64,000 bases of DNA from the NCBI RefSeq assembly GCF_030268885.1, contig NZ_BSSA01000023.1:62001-126000 (forward strand). The letters run 5' to 3'. A program made the translations under genes and the position numbers. The notes beneath the pieces are model-generated. The model was not told where the DNA came from, ran no database searches, and saw only the letters and a program-made list of their open reading frames with translations. Source of the stretch: Kitasatospora phosalacinea. GTDB taxonomy: Bacteria > Actinomycetota > Actinomycetes > Streptomycetales > Streptomycetaceae. How positions within the stretch are numbered: the first letter of the stretch is position 1; every line of letters starts with the position of its first letter. Shown here one piece after another: positions 25,474 through 34,407 of this stretch.

Positions 25474-25512
25474 ACCCCCATGAGTTCGGAGTTACCGTTG
25501 GAGCCCCCAACG
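25474..25512. promoter_or_regulatory. predicted MarR operator (CGTTGG inverted repeat)
   Basis: CGTTGG-AGCCC-CCAACG forms a perfect inverted repeat at 25496-25512, and a further ACGTTGG lies at 25475-25481. They lie in the 92-bp gap between the divergent MarR and oxidoreductase genes, where a MarR operator is expected. Binding is inferred from position and symmetry. Confidence 0.65.
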
Positions 25513-25534
25513 ATCTCCTGAAGGGCCTTGTGTC

Positions 25535-26482
25535 ATGCGCGAGTTCACCCTGCACAGCTACGACGGCCCGGCCGGGCTCCGCCTGCAGGACGGCCCCGAA
25601 CCCACCCCCGGCCCCGGCGAACTGCTGGTCCGGGTCGAAGCCGCCGGGCTCACCCCACCGCTGCTGCGCACCCTGCGCGGCCACGGCCGGGCCCCGCTGC
25701 CGTACTCCCCCGGCGGCGACCTGGTCGGCCGGGTGCTCGCGGTCGGCGAGGGCGTCACCGGGCACCGGCCCGGCGACCGGGTCGGCGGGGTCGCCTTCTC
25801 CGGCGTGTACGCCGAACTCGCCGTGGTGCGGCCCGAGTTCGTCACACCGGTGGCGGACGACGTACCCGCCGCCGAGGCCCTCGCGGTGGTCCGCAGCGGC
25901 CTGGTCGCCCTCGCCGCCCTGCGCACCGGCGCCCTCGCCCCCGGCGAGTCCGTGCTGGTCACCTCGGCCGCGGGCGGCGTCGGCCACCTCGCCGTCCAAC
26001 TCGCCCGCGTCCTGGGCGCGGAGCGCGTGGTGGCCGCCGTGGGCTCCGCCGCCAAGGCCGGGTTCCTGCACGACCTGGGCGCCACCGAGGTGGTCACCTA
26101 CGACCGGCTCGCCGACCCCGACGGGCTCGAACCCGTCGACCTGCTGATCGACAACGCGGGCGGCGGGACGCTGGCCGCCGCCCACGCCGCCCTCGCCCCG
26201 TTCGGCCGCCTGGTCGTCAACAGCGGCGCCGGGGGCACCCTCGACGCGGGCGCCCTGCTCCGCGGCGCCCACACCGCCACCGGCCTGGCGATGGCCCGAC
26301 TCTCCCGCCACCGGCCCGACCTCGTCACCGCCTGCCGCACCGAACTCTGGCACCACCTCGCCACCGGCGCCCTGCGGCCCGCCTGCACCACGCTCCCGTT
26401 CACCCGGCTCCCGGAGGCCGTCGCCCTGATGGAGCGCCGCGAGAACCTCGGCAAGCTCGCCCTGCTGCCCGAACTCGTCTGA
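25535..26482 (+). CDS. quinone oxidoreductase-like MDR (zinc-free alcohol dehydrogenase family)
   Basis: 315 aa medium-chain reductase. The NADPH motif VTSAAGGVGHLAVQLA and the GDRVGGVAFSG segment are present; zinc-binding cysteines are absent, as in quinone oxidoreductases. The ATG at 25535 is preceded by GAAGGG. The neighbouring MarR and its operator suggest a stress-inducible detoxification enzyme. There is no sign that it belongs to the adjacent biosynthetic operon. Confidence 0.85.
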   Translation: MREFTLHSYDGPAGLRLQDGPEPTPGPGELLVRVEAAGLTPPLLRTLRGHGRAPLPYSPGGDLVGRVLAVGEGVTGHRPGDRVGGVAFSGVYAELAVVRPEFVTPVADDVPAAEALAVVRSGLVALAALRTGALAPGESVLVTSAAGGVGHLAVQLARVLGAERVVAAVGSAAKAGFLHDLGATEVVTYDRLADPDGLEPVDLLIDNAGGGTLAAAHAALAPFGRLVVNSGAGGTLDAGALLRGAHTATGLAMARLSRHRPDLVTACRTELWHHLATGALRPACTTLPFTRLPEAVALMERRENLGKLALLPELV

Positions 26483-26588
26483 CCAGCGGCGCAGTTACCG
26501 GCACCACCACCGCATCGACACGAACGGCCGCTACGCGAACGGGAGTTCTGCAAGACTGCTGGAGCAACGACGATCAACGGGGGTCGGG

Positions 26589-28040
26589 GTGACGGAGGAC
26601 CGGCAGGCCGGGCGGCTGGTCGGCGGACGGTACCGGCTGGTGCGGGCGCTCGGGGCGGGCGGGTTCGGCAGCGTGTGGCTGGCCCGGGACGAGACCCTGG
26701 GGGTGGACGTCGCGGTCAAGGAGGTGCGGCTGCCACCCGCCGGGACGGCCGCGGAGCGCGCCGAACTGCTGGAGCGCGCCCGGCGGGAGGCCCGGCACGC
26801 GGCCCGGCTGCGCGACCACCCGCACGTGGTCGGGGTGCACGACGTGGTGCTGGACGGCGGTGCGCCGTGGACGGTGATGCAGCTGATCGTGGGCCGGTCG
26901 CTGCACGAGCGGATCGCCGCGGACGGACCGCTGCCCGTCCCGGAGGCGGTCCGGGTCGCGACCGCGGTGCTGTCGGCGCTGGAGGCCGCGCACGCGGCCG
27001 GGATCGTGCACCGGGACGTGAAACCGGCGAACGTCCTGCTCGCCGACGACGGGCGGGTGCTGCTCGCCGACTTCGGGATCGCCGTCCAGCAGGACCAGAC
27101 CGCGCTGACCACCGACGGCGTGTTCCTCGGTTCGCTCGACTACGTCGCTCCCGAGCGGGCCCGGGGCGCCGTCGCCGCCCCCTCCGGCGACCTGTTCTCG
27201 CTGGGCGCGACGCTGTACCAGGCGGTCGAGGGCCGACTGCCGTTCCGCCGCGACACCCCGGCCGGCACCCTCACCGCCGTCCTGTTCGACCCGCCCCCGC
27301 CGTACGCGCTCGCCGGGCCGCTCGCCCCGCTGCTCGACGGCCTGCTGGCGAAGGACCCGGCCGCCCGGCTCACCGGGCCGCAGGCCGCCGCCCTGCTCGC
27401 CGCCCTGCCGCCGACGACCCCGCCCGCGCACCCGGTCCCGGCCCCGGCCCTCACCGCACCCGCCACCGTCCTCCACCGACCGCCGGCCACCGCCCTGTGC
27501 GACGCCCCGCCCACCGCCGCGCCCGCCGCCGCGCCCGCTGCGCGCCGTACGGTCGCCGCGGTGCTGCTCCCGCTGGCGGTGCTGGCGCTGTTCGCGGCGG
27601 CCCTGCCGCTGAAGGCGCTGCTGCCCCGGGTGGACCCCCCGCAGTCGGTTCCCTGGGCCGACCTGAGCCAGCAGTACGTCCTGGTGCACCAGTTGCTCGA
27701 CCTGAACCGGTTCCCGTCCGCGGGGCCCACCGGGATGCCGTTCTGGCTGTGGCTGCTGCCCACGGTGGCCGCCCTGGTGGCGTCCGCCGCCGTGCCCGCC
27801 CGCGCCCCCGCGGCCCTCCGACTGCCGGGCCTGGCCGGATCGCTGGTGCTGCCCGTCCGACTGCTGGCGGCCGGGTCGCAGCTCGGCACCGGCTACTTCC
27901 GGCGGCACCTGCCGCCCGTCCTGGCCGGGCACGTCGTGGTCGACCACGGACCGGGCTGGTGGCTGCTGCTGGCCGCGTCGCTGGCCGCCCCGGCCGTGCT
28001 GCTGCAGCAGTACCTCGCGGTGCGGCGCCGATCGGCCTGA
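26589..28040 (+). CDS. membrane-anchored Hanks-type Ser/Thr protein kinase
   Basis: 483 aa. Residues 14-270 form the kinase: ATP loop GAGGFGSV, catalytic Lys in VAVKEV, HRDVKPANVLL catalytic loop, DFGIA, and the activation-segment GSLDYVAPE. After a Pro/Ala linker the C-terminal half has several hydrophobic segments (from about residue 320), so the kinase domain is cytosolic and the rest sits in the membrane. No PASTA domains are seen. A typical streptomycete signalling kinase; there is no direct link to the flanking clusters. Confidence 0.9.
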   Translation: MTEDRQAGRLVGGRYRLVRALGAGGFGSVWLARDETLGVDVAVKEVRLPPAGTAAERAELLERARREARHAARLRDHPHVVGVHDVVLDGGAPWTVMQLIVGRSLHERIAADGPLPVPEAVRVATAVLSALEAAHAAGIVHRDVKPANVLLADDGRVLLADFGIAVQQDQTALTTDGVFLGSLDYVAPERARGAVAAPSGDLFSLGATLYQAVEGRLPFRRDTPAGTLTAVLFDPPPPYALAGPLAPLLDGLLAKDPAARLTGPQAAALLAALPPTTPPAHPVPAPALTAPATVLHRPPATALCDAPPTAAPAAAPAARRTVAAVLLPLAVLALFAAALPLKALLPRVDPPQSVPWADLSQQYVLVHQLLDLNRFPSAGPTGMPFWLWLLPTVAALVASAAVPARAPAALRLPGLAGSLVLPVRLLAAGSQLGTGYFRRHLPPVLAGHVVVDHGPGWWLLLAASLAAPAVLLQQYLAVRRRSA

Positions 28041-28044
28041 CGGT

Positions 28045-28072
28045 GCCCCGGGGCGGACGCGCGGCCCGGGGC
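28045..28072. terminator. hairpin between convergent kinase and LCP genes
   Basis: GCCCCGGG (28045-28052) and CCCGGGGC (28065-28072) make a perfect 8-bp stem with a 12-nt loop in the 46-bp gap between two convergent genes. It would serve both strands as a terminator. Confidence 0.5.
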
Positions 28073-28086
28073 GGTCAGGAGCGCGG

Positions 28087-29811
28087 TCAGGGCGCCGAGT
28101 CGGGGACGTCCTTGCTGCGGTCGTACGCCTGGACCGGGGTCATGGTGCCCCAGGCGGGGAGGGAGACCGTCTTCTCGTGGCCGACCTTCGCGCAGCCGCT
28201 GGCGTCGTCGGCGGTGCTGACGTCGGCGCCCTTCAGGGCGGCCGCGGTGTTGACGGCGGCGGGGGCGGACGGGGCGGTGCCGCCGCCGGCGGCCGGGTAG
28301 CTGGTGCCGGTGGTCCAGTCGGCGCCGATCCACAGCTCGACGGAGGGGCCGTCGCCCGCCCGGACGGCGCTCGCGGGCAGGCCGAGGGCCGCCGCGACCT
28401 GCTGGGCGGCGGCCTCCTTGCCCGCCGGGTAGGTCACCGCGCTGTGCTGGGCGGTGACGGCCGGTCCGGCGGCGGTGCCCTTGGCGAAGCCCGCCTGCCG
28501 GAGCGTGTCGGCGAGCGCGGCGGCGCGGCCGGTGACCCCGGTGCCGTTGCGCACCACGACGGTGGTGCTGCTGCGGGCCGGGCCGCTCGCGGCCGGGGGC
28601 GTCGACGGGGCGGCGGGAGCGGAGGCGGAGGCCGGAGCGGAGGCGGGAGCGGAGGGGGCGGTGGACGGCGCGGCGGAGGCCGGGCCGCCGGTGAGCGGCT
28701 GGTCCTCCTTGATCATCCGGAACAGGTCGGCCGCCCCCGGGCCGATCAGCCGCCGGTTGTCGTCCGCCGGGTCGTGGATGACCTGCATGGTGGTGAAGGT
28801 GATCCGTTCGGAGGGCACCTTGCTGATGTCCTGGCCGAGGCCGACCAGCTTGGTGACGCCGTCCAGCCCGGGGTCGACGGTGAGCGCACTGGTGGCCGCG
28901 TCGGCGAGCGAGAGCAGTCCGGCCGGGTTGGTGAGCGTCCCGGCGCTCTTCAGCTGGCGGACCATCGACCCCAGGAACAGGTGCTGGGCCGAGGAGCGGC
29001 CGGTGTCGCTGCCGTCGCCGAACCCGTGCCTGGTCCGGACGAACTGCAGCGCCGCCATGCCCTGCAGGGTGTGCTCGCCCTTGGACAGCTTGAGGTGCGA
29101 CTGCGGGTCGTACACGTTGTCGGTGACGCAGACCGGGACGCCGCCCACCGCGTCCGACATCTTGACCACGCCGCTGAAGTCGACCTGCACGAAGTGGTCG
29201 ATCGGCAGGTCGGTGAGCTTGCGCACCGCCGCCACGGTGCAGCCGGGGCCGCCCAGCAGGGTGGAGTTGATCATGCCGCGCTGGGCCTTGAACACGGACT
29301 TGCCGGTCTTGGGGTCCTTGCAGCCCGGCAGGTCGGTGATCAGGTCGCGCGGGATGCTCATCACGGTCGCGTTGCTGCGGTCCGCGGAGACGTGCAGCAG
29401 CAGGTTGACGTCGGCGTTGGTGCCGCTGTCCTCGCAGGCGCCGCCGATGGTGCAGTTCGCCGGGTCCGCGCGCGAGTCGGAGCCGATCACCAGCACGTTG
29501 ATGGGGGTGCGGCCGAAGGCGTCCGGCACCTCCTTCCCGGCGTCGCCGTCCTCGCCCGCGTAGAGCGGCGCCTGGTGGATGTTGGCGTTGAACCGGTAGT
29601 ACAGGTAGCCGCCGGTGGCGACGGTCAGCACCACCACCCCGGCCACCCCGTACACCAGGCCCCGCTGCCAGCGCCGCATCCGGCGCCTGCCCCGCCGCCC
29701 CTGCCGCCCGGCCGCCCGGCGGGCCGCCGCCCGGCCGCCCGACCGCGGCCCGGGCACCGCGCCCCCGGACCCGTCCTCCGCCGGCTCGGCGGTCTCGGCC
29801 TGTCCGCGCAT
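28087..29811 (-). CDS. LytR-CpsA-Psr (LCP) family cell-wall ligase
   Basis: 574 aa. A basic N-terminal stretch (KGRR type, Arg/Gly-rich) leads into one transmembrane helix (about residues 50-75), then the extracytoplasmic LCP domain with GSDSRADP and the Arg-rich catalytic segment FVRTRHGFGDGSDTGRSSAQ. A Ser/Pro/Ala linker precedes a C-terminal LytR_C domain (VVVRNGTGVTGRAAAL). LCP proteins attach teichoic acids or other glycopolymers to peptidoglycan. Position suggests a normal chromosomal gene. The two adjacent starts GTG-ATG (29814, 29811) cannot be separated. Confidence 0.9.
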   Translation of the reverse strand: MRGQAETAEPAEDGSGGAVPGPRSGGRAAARRAAGRQGRRGRRRMRRWQRGLVYGVAGVVVLTVATGGYLYYRFNANIHQAPLYAGEDGDAGKEVPDAFGRTPINVLVIGSDSRADPANCTIGGACEDSGTNADVNLLLHVSADRSNATVMSIPRDLITDLPGCKDPKTGKSVFKAQRGMINSTLLGGPGCTVAAVRKLTDLPIDHFVQVDFSGVVKMSDAVGGVPVCVTDNVYDPQSHLKLSKGEHTLQGMAALQFVRTRHGFGDGSDTGRSSAQHLFLGSMVRQLKSAGTLTNPAGLLSLADAATSALTVDPGLDGVTKLVGLGQDISKVPSERITFTTMQVIHDPADDNRRLIGPGAADLFRMIKEDQPLTGGPASAAPSTAPSAPASAPASASAPAAPSTPPAASGPARSSTTVVVRNGTGVTGRAAALADTLRQAGFAKGTAAGPAVTAQHSAVTYPAGKEAAAQQVAAALGLPASAVRAGDGPSVELWIGADWTTGTSYPAAGGGTAPSAPAAVNTAAALKGADVSTADDASGCAKVGHEKTVSLPAWGTMTPVQAYDRSKDVPDSAP

Positions 29812-29930
29812 CACATCGCACCCCCGTGGCCCGGCCGTTCCGGGCTGTCACCCCTATAGATGCACGATGGCCCGCAGGTGTTGCACCGGAGTTCGCACAG
29901 GTGTCCGGCGGCGCCGTCCGCGCGCGGCGG

Positions 29931-31064
29931 TCAGCGCCGGGCGGCGGCGTCCGCCGCGGCCCCGACGGCCCCCGTGACCTCGGCGGACGCCGCGGCCGCC
30001 GCGGTGAGGAAGGCGTCGTTCTCCTCCGGGGAGCCGATCGAGACCCGGGTGCCCTCGCCGGGGAAGGAGCGGACGGCCACGCCGGCCGCCGAGCAGCGGG
30101 CGTGGAAGGCGTCGGTGGCCGCGCCCAGCGGCAGCCAGAGGAAGTTGGCCTCGCTGCGGAGGACCGGCAGGCCCAGCCCGAGCAGCGCCGCCCCGACCCG
30201 CTCGCGTTCGCGCACCGTGCGTTCCACCCGGGCCAGCAGCTGCGGCCCGGAGCGCAGGGCGGCGACCGCGGCGGCCTGGGCGACACCGCTCACCCCGAAG
30301 GGCACCGCCGCCTTGCGGACCTGCGCGACCAGCTCCGGCCGCCCGACGGCGTAGCCGACCCGCAGGCCCGCCAGGCCGTACGCCTTGGAGAAGGTGCGCA
30401 GGACCAGCACGTTGGGCCGCCCGGCGAGCAGGTCGAGTCCGTCGGGCGTCCCCGGGTCGCGCACGTACTCCCGGTACGCCTCGTCGAGGACCACCAGGCA
30501 GTCCGCCGGGACCCGGTCCAGGAACTCCTCCAGTTCGGCGCCCCGCACCACCGTCCCGGTCGGGTTGTTGGGGTTGCAGACCAGGACCATCCGGGTCCGC
30601 GGGGTGATCGCCGCCGCCATCGCGGCCAGGTCGTGCCGCCCGTCGCGCAGCGGGACCTCCACCGGGGTCGCGCCGGAGAGCGCGGTCAGCAGCGGGTACG
30701 CCTCGAACGACCGCCAGGCGTACAGGACTTCGGTGCCCGGCTCGGCCACGGTCTCCAGCAGCGTCCGGGTCACCCCGACCGAGCCGCAGCCCACCGCGAC
30801 GGCGTCCGCCGGTACGCCGAGGTGCTCCGCGAGCTCCGCGGTCAGCGCCCCGCAGCCCGGGTCGGGGTAGCGGTGGGCGTCGGCCGTGCCGGCGGCGATC
30901 GCCGCCAGCACGGCGGGCGGCGGCCCGTACGGCGACTCGTTGGCGGCCAGCGGGTACGCGCGGCCCTCGGGCGAGCGCACCGGGGGGCCGGGCCGGTAGC
31001 CCGCGAGGCGGGCGACCGCGGAACGGATCCGCGGGGTGGACGGGGCGGTGGCGTCGTCGGCCAT
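29931..31064 (-). CDS. HisC-like aromatic/histidinol-phosphate aminotransferase
   Basis: 377 aa class I/II PLP enzyme of the HisC branch. The substrate loop LAANESPYGPP, the NPNNPTGTVV strand and the PLP lysine in LRTFSKAYGLAGLRVGY are all present. HisC-type enzymes in streptomycetes act on histidinol phosphate or on aromatic amino/keto acids. It is the last gene of the leftward region C operon (79 bp after the FAD reductase), behind DAHP synthase and isochorismate synthase genes, so an arylpyruvate substrate is plausible. A housekeeping Phe/His aminotransferase that merely lies next to the operon is the alternative. Confidence 0.8.
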   Translation of the reverse strand: MADDATAPSTPRIRSAVARLAGYRPGPPVRSPEGRAYPLAANESPYGPPPAVLAAIAAGTADAHRYPDPGCGALTAELAEHLGVPADAVAVGCGSVGVTRTLLETVAEPGTEVLYAWRSFEAYPLLTALSGATPVEVPLRDGRHDLAAMAAAITPRTRMVLVCNPNNPTGTVVRGAELEEFLDRVPADCLVVLDEAYREYVRDPGTPDGLDLLAGRPNVLVLRTFSKAYGLAGLRVGYAVGRPELVAQVRKAAVPFGVSGVAQAAAVAALRSGPQLLARVERTVRERERVGAALLGLGLPVLRSEANFLWLPLGAATDAFHARCSAAGVAVRSFPGEGTRVSIGSPEENDAFLTAAAAASAEVTGAVGAAADAAARR

Positions 31065-31143
31065 CTCCGGTTCCTCCTGCTGGGCTGGGCTGCTGGGCTG
31101 GGCTACGGGGCGGGCTGCGGGGCGGGCCGGGCCGCGGGGCGGT

Positions 31144-32340
31144 TCAGTGCGCGGCGAGGGCCGCGGCGCGCAGCGGGCGGTCGGGGTCGGCGAGCAGGTC
31201 GGGGTCGACGGGGGTCCCGGCCGCGGCCAGCCGACGGCCCTGCAGCAGGTCGCGGGGGCGGTCGACGGCCAGGACCGCCGCCAGCCGGTCGCCGTCCAGC
31301 CACAGGACCGTCCAGCCGGGGCCGTCCGGCGCCCCGCGGAGCACCACCCGGTCCGCCACGGTCCGGTCGCCCGCGTACTGCACCGTCCGGCCGAACTGGT
31401 CGGACCAGAAGTACGGGACCGGGTCGTACACCTCGTCCCGGCCGAGGAGGGCGGCCGCGGCGACCTCCGCGGCCTTCACCGCGTCGTCCCAGTGGCCGCC
31501 CGGGAGGCGGCGCCCGTAGCGGTGCGACCAGCGGGCCGCGCAGTCGCCGACCGCCACCACCTCGGGCCGGGCGGTGCGCAGCGAGGCGTCCACGGCCACG
31601 CCGCGGTCGAGCGCGAGGCCCGAGCCGGCCAGCCAGCCGGTCTCGGGGCGGGCGCCGACCCCGGTCACCACGACGTCCGCGGCCAGCTGCCCGCCGTCGC
31701 CGAGGGTGAGTCCGCCGTGGTCCACCGAGCGGACCGCGACCCCGCAGTGCAGCTCCACCCCAGCCTCGGCGTACCAGCGGGCCGTCAGCGCGCCGACCTC
31801 CGGCCCGAGCGCGTCGGCGAGCGGCGCCGGCGCCGCCTCCAGCACCGTCACCGCGCAGCCCTTCGCGGCCGCGGCGGTCGCCACCTCGGCCCCGATCCAG
31901 CCCGCTCCGACCACCACCACCCGGGCGCCGGGGCGCAGGGCGGCCCGCAGCGCGAGGGCGTCGTCGAGGGTCCGGACGACGTGCTGCGGTCCCTCGCCCG
32001 GCAGCCGGACCGGTGCGGCGCCGGTGGCGGCCACCAGCCCGTCGAAGGGCAGCTCGCCGGTGGCGGTCCCCAGCACGCCGCCCGGCCGGTCCGGGTCGAG
32101 CCGCAGCGACCCGACCCGCCGCCCGAGGTGCACCCGGCAGTCCAGGGCGGTCCAGTCGGCGGGCAGGGCCGTGTCGTCGCTCTCCCCGGACAGCACCTCC
32201 TTCGACAGCGGCGGGCGGTCGTAGGGCCCGTGCGGCTCGGCCCCGACCAGGGACAGCGCGCCCCGGTAGCCCTGCTCCCGCAGGGCCTGCGCCGTGCGCA
32301 GCCCGGCGAGGCCGCCGCCGACGACGATCACGTTCTCCAT
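31144..32340 (-). CDS. FAD/NAD(P)-dependent ferredoxin reductase-type oxidoreductase
   Basis: 398 aa, rhodocoxin/putidaredoxin-reductase family. The FAD motif VVGGGLAGLRTAQ is at the N terminus, the second dinucleotide motif VVVGAGWIGAEVA mid-chain, and VVAVGDCA precedes the C-terminal dimer domain. Such enzymes pass electrons from NAD(P)H to a ferredoxin. No ferredoxin or P450 gene is nearby. It sits 10 bp after larC. If the LarE of this operon carries an iron-sulfur cluster, this reductase could keep it or a partner protein reduced; this is a guess. Confidence 0.82.
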   Translation of the reverse strand: MENVIVVGGGLAGLRTAQALREQGYRGALSLVGAEPHGPYDRPPLSKEVLSGESDDTALPADWTALDCRVHLGRRVGSLRLDPDRPGGVLGTATGELPFDGLVAATGAAPVRLPGEGPQHVVRTLDDALALRAALRPGARVVVVGAGWIGAEVATAAAAKGCAVTVLEAAPAPLADALGPEVGALTARWYAEAGVELHCGVAVRSVDHGGLTLGDGGQLAADVVVTGVGARPETGWLAGSGLALDRGVAVDASLRTARPEVVAVGDCAARWSHRYGRRLPGGHWDDAVKAAEVAAAALLGRDEVYDPVPYFWSDQFGRTVQYAGDRTVADRVVLRGAPDGPGWTVLWLDGDRLAAVLAVDRPRDLLQGRRLAAAGTPVDPDLLADPDRPLRAAALAAH

Positions 32341-32350
32341 CGTCCAGTCC

Positions 32351-33577
32351 TCAGCTCTCCGCGCCGTCCCCGGCGGCGGCGACCGCCCTGGCCAGGGCGG
32401 TCTTGACGGGTAGGCCCAGCCGGGCGGCCGCCTCGGCCACCTCCCGGTACTCCGGCTGGACGTTGACGATCCGGCCACCGTGCCGGGCGATCTTGACCTG
32501 GACGGCGATCCCGTCCACGGTGACGGTGCGGAACTCCCGCGCCGCCTCGTGCTTGGCCACCCGGTGCTCGCGGAACCCGATGGTGGACGTCTCGGCGAGC
32601 ACCGTCCCGCGGAGCGCGGGCAGCAGCTCGGGGCTGCACAGCACCGACAGGGTGTGGGCGGGGCGACCCTTCTTCATCAGCACCGGGGTGAGCCACGCGT
32701 CGGACGCCCCGGCCTCCAGCAGCCGGTCCAGCACGTGCGGCCAGATCCGCGGGTCGAGGTCGTCGACGTTGGCCTCCAGCACCACTGCCTCCGCCACCGC
32801 CGTCCCGCCGTCCGCCACCGCCGTCCCGGCGCCCGGCCGCGGGGCGGCGGACGGGCGGCCCAGCACGACCCGGACCACGTTGGGCACCTCCGGCAGGTCC
32901 CGGGTGCCGGCGCCCGCCCCCGTCGCGAACAGCTCCAGCGGCGGCAGGTCGCCCCAGCCCGAGCAGAGCGAGAGCACCAGGGCGGCGCCCGTGGGCGTGC
33001 ACATCTCGTACCGGAAGCCCCCGGACGCGGCCGGGGCGCCCGCGTCGGCGAGCAGCCGCAGCACCGCCGGCACCGGGACGGGGATCCGCCCGTGCGCGCT
33101 GGAGGTCCGTCCGGCGCCCAGCACCAGCGGGGTCGCGGTGGCCGCGACGACCCCCAGGTCGTGGTGGGCCGCGCACACGCCGACCACGTCGGCGATCGCG
33201 TCCAGGGCCCCCACCTCGTGGAAGTGGACGTCGTCGACGGGGATGCCGTGCACGGCCGCCTCCGCCCGGGCCAGCCGGGCGAACACGCCCTGCGCCGCGT
33301 CCCGGACCGGCCCGGGCAGGGCCGCCGCGGCCAGCAGGGCCCGGATGTCGTGCCAGGTGCGGTGCGGCGGACCGGGCTCGGTCTCCACGTGCACCTTGGT
33401 CGCGGCCAGCCCGCGGCGGCGCACCCGCTCGGTGCGGATCCGGACGCCGGGCACCACCGCGTCCACGGCCCGCTGCACCGCCGCGGGCGAGGCCCCGGCG
33501 TCGACCAGTGCGCCCAGCAGCATGTCGCCCGCCGCCCCGGCCGAGCAGTCGAACCAGGCGGTGACCGGGCCGCTCAT
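32351..33577 (-). CDS. larC: LarC: nickel insertion protein for nickel-pincer nucleotide
   Basis: 408 aa. The N-terminal WFDCSAGAAGDMLLGALVDAG, VHFHEVGALDAIADVVG and CTPTGAALVLS segments and the C-terminal LEANVDDLDPRIWPHV are LarC hallmarks. LarC inserts nickel into the pyridinium dithiocarboxylate nucleotide made by LarB and LarE. Here it is a single continuous gene, whereas Lactiplantibacillus plantarum makes LarC from two frames by frameshift. A Pro/Ala/Gly linker (about residue 255) separates the two halves. ATGA overlap with larB. See the finding on the missing LarA. Confidence 0.92.
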   Translation of the reverse strand: MSGPVTAWFDCSAGAAGDMLLGALVDAGASPAAVQRAVDAVVPGVRIRTERVRRRGLAATKVHVETEPGPPHRTWHDIRALLAAAALPGPVRDAAQGVFARLARAEAAVHGIPVDDVHFHEVGALDAIADVVGVCAAHHDLGVVAATATPLVLGAGRTSSAHGRIPVPVPAVLRLLADAGAPAASGGFRYEMCTPTGAALVLSLCSGWGDLPPLELFATGAGAGTRDLPEVPNVVRVVLGRPSAAPRPGAGTAVADGGTAVAEAVVLEANVDDLDPRIWPHVLDRLLEAGASDAWLTPVLMKKGRPAHTLSVLCSPELLPALRGTVLAETSTIGFREHRVAKHEAAREFRTVTVDGIAVQVKIARHGGRIVNVQPEYREVAEAAARLGLPVKTALARAVAAAGDGAES

Positions 33578-34407
33578 CCGCGCACCGGCCCCGGCCCGTC
33601 GGCGGGGGCCGCCGGGTCGGCGGGGGCCGCCGCGGTCCGGCGGACCATCCGGGCCGCCGCGACGGCCGCGCCGAAGCCGTTGTCGATGTTGCTCACCATC
33701 ACGCCGGGGCCGCAGGAGTTGAGCATGGTCAGCAGCGGGGCGATGCCGCCGAAGGCGCTGCCGTAGCCGACGCTGGTCGGGACGGCCAGGACGGGCGCGG
33801 TGACCAGGCCCGCCACCACGCTGGGGAGCGCGCCGTCCATCCCGGCCACCACGATCAGGCAGTCCGCGGCGTCGAGCGCGGCGCGGGCCCCGAGGAGCCG
33901 GTGCAGGCCGGCCACGCCGAGGTCCCGCTGGAGTTCCACGTCGCAGCCGAACTCACCGGCCACGAAGGCCGCCTCGCGCGCCACCGGTTCGTCCGAGGTG
34001 CCCGCGGTGACCACCAGGACCCGGCCGCGGCGGGCGAGCGGGGGGCCGACGGCCGCGCAGCGGGCGGTCCGGTCGAGGCGGGCGGCGGGGAAGGCCGCGG
34101 CCACCGCGTCCAGGGCCTCGTCGGTGAGCCGGGTCGCCAGTCCGGCCCGGCCGCCGGGCTGGCGTTCCAGGGCCCGCAGCAGCGCGACGGTCTGGTCCGG
34201 GGTCTTGCCCGCGCCGTAGACCACCTCGGGGTCGCCGGTGCGCAGGGCCCGATGGGTGTCGAGGCGGGCGAACCCGAGGTCCTCCACGCCGCTGCGGCCG
34301 GGGGCGCCGCCCAGCGGACCGGCCACCAGCGCGGCGAGGGCCCGTTCGGCGTCCTCGGTGCCGTCGGCCACCCGGTGCAGCAGGGCGCGCACGGTGTCAC
34401 GGTCCAC
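33574..34407 (-). CDS. larB: LarB: NaAD carboxylase/hydrolase of nickel-pincer cofactor synthesis
   Basis: 277 aa, PurE-like C-terminal domain. Family strings are VVAGMDGALPSVVAGLV, AVPTSVGYGSAFGG and the ending LNSCGPGVMVSNIDNGFGAAVAAA. LarB carboxylates nicotinic acid adenine dinucleotide at C5 and cleaves its phosphoanhydride. GTG at 34407 lies inside the end of larE (11-bp overlap), so expression is coupled. Clear and intact. Confidence 0.93.
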   Translation of the reverse strand: MDRDTVRALLHRVADGTEDAERALAALVAGPLGGAPGRSGVEDLGFARLDTHRALRTGDPEVVYGAGKTPDQTVALLRALERQPGGRAGLATRLTDEALDAVAAAFPAARLDRTARCAAVGPPLARRGRVLVVTAGTSDEPVAREAAFVAGEFGCDVELQRDLGVAGLHRLLGARAALDAADCLIVVAGMDGALPSVVAGLVTAPVLAVPTSVGYGSAFGGIAPLLTMLNSCGPGVMVSNIDNGFGAAVAAARMVRRTAAAPADPAAPADGPGPVRG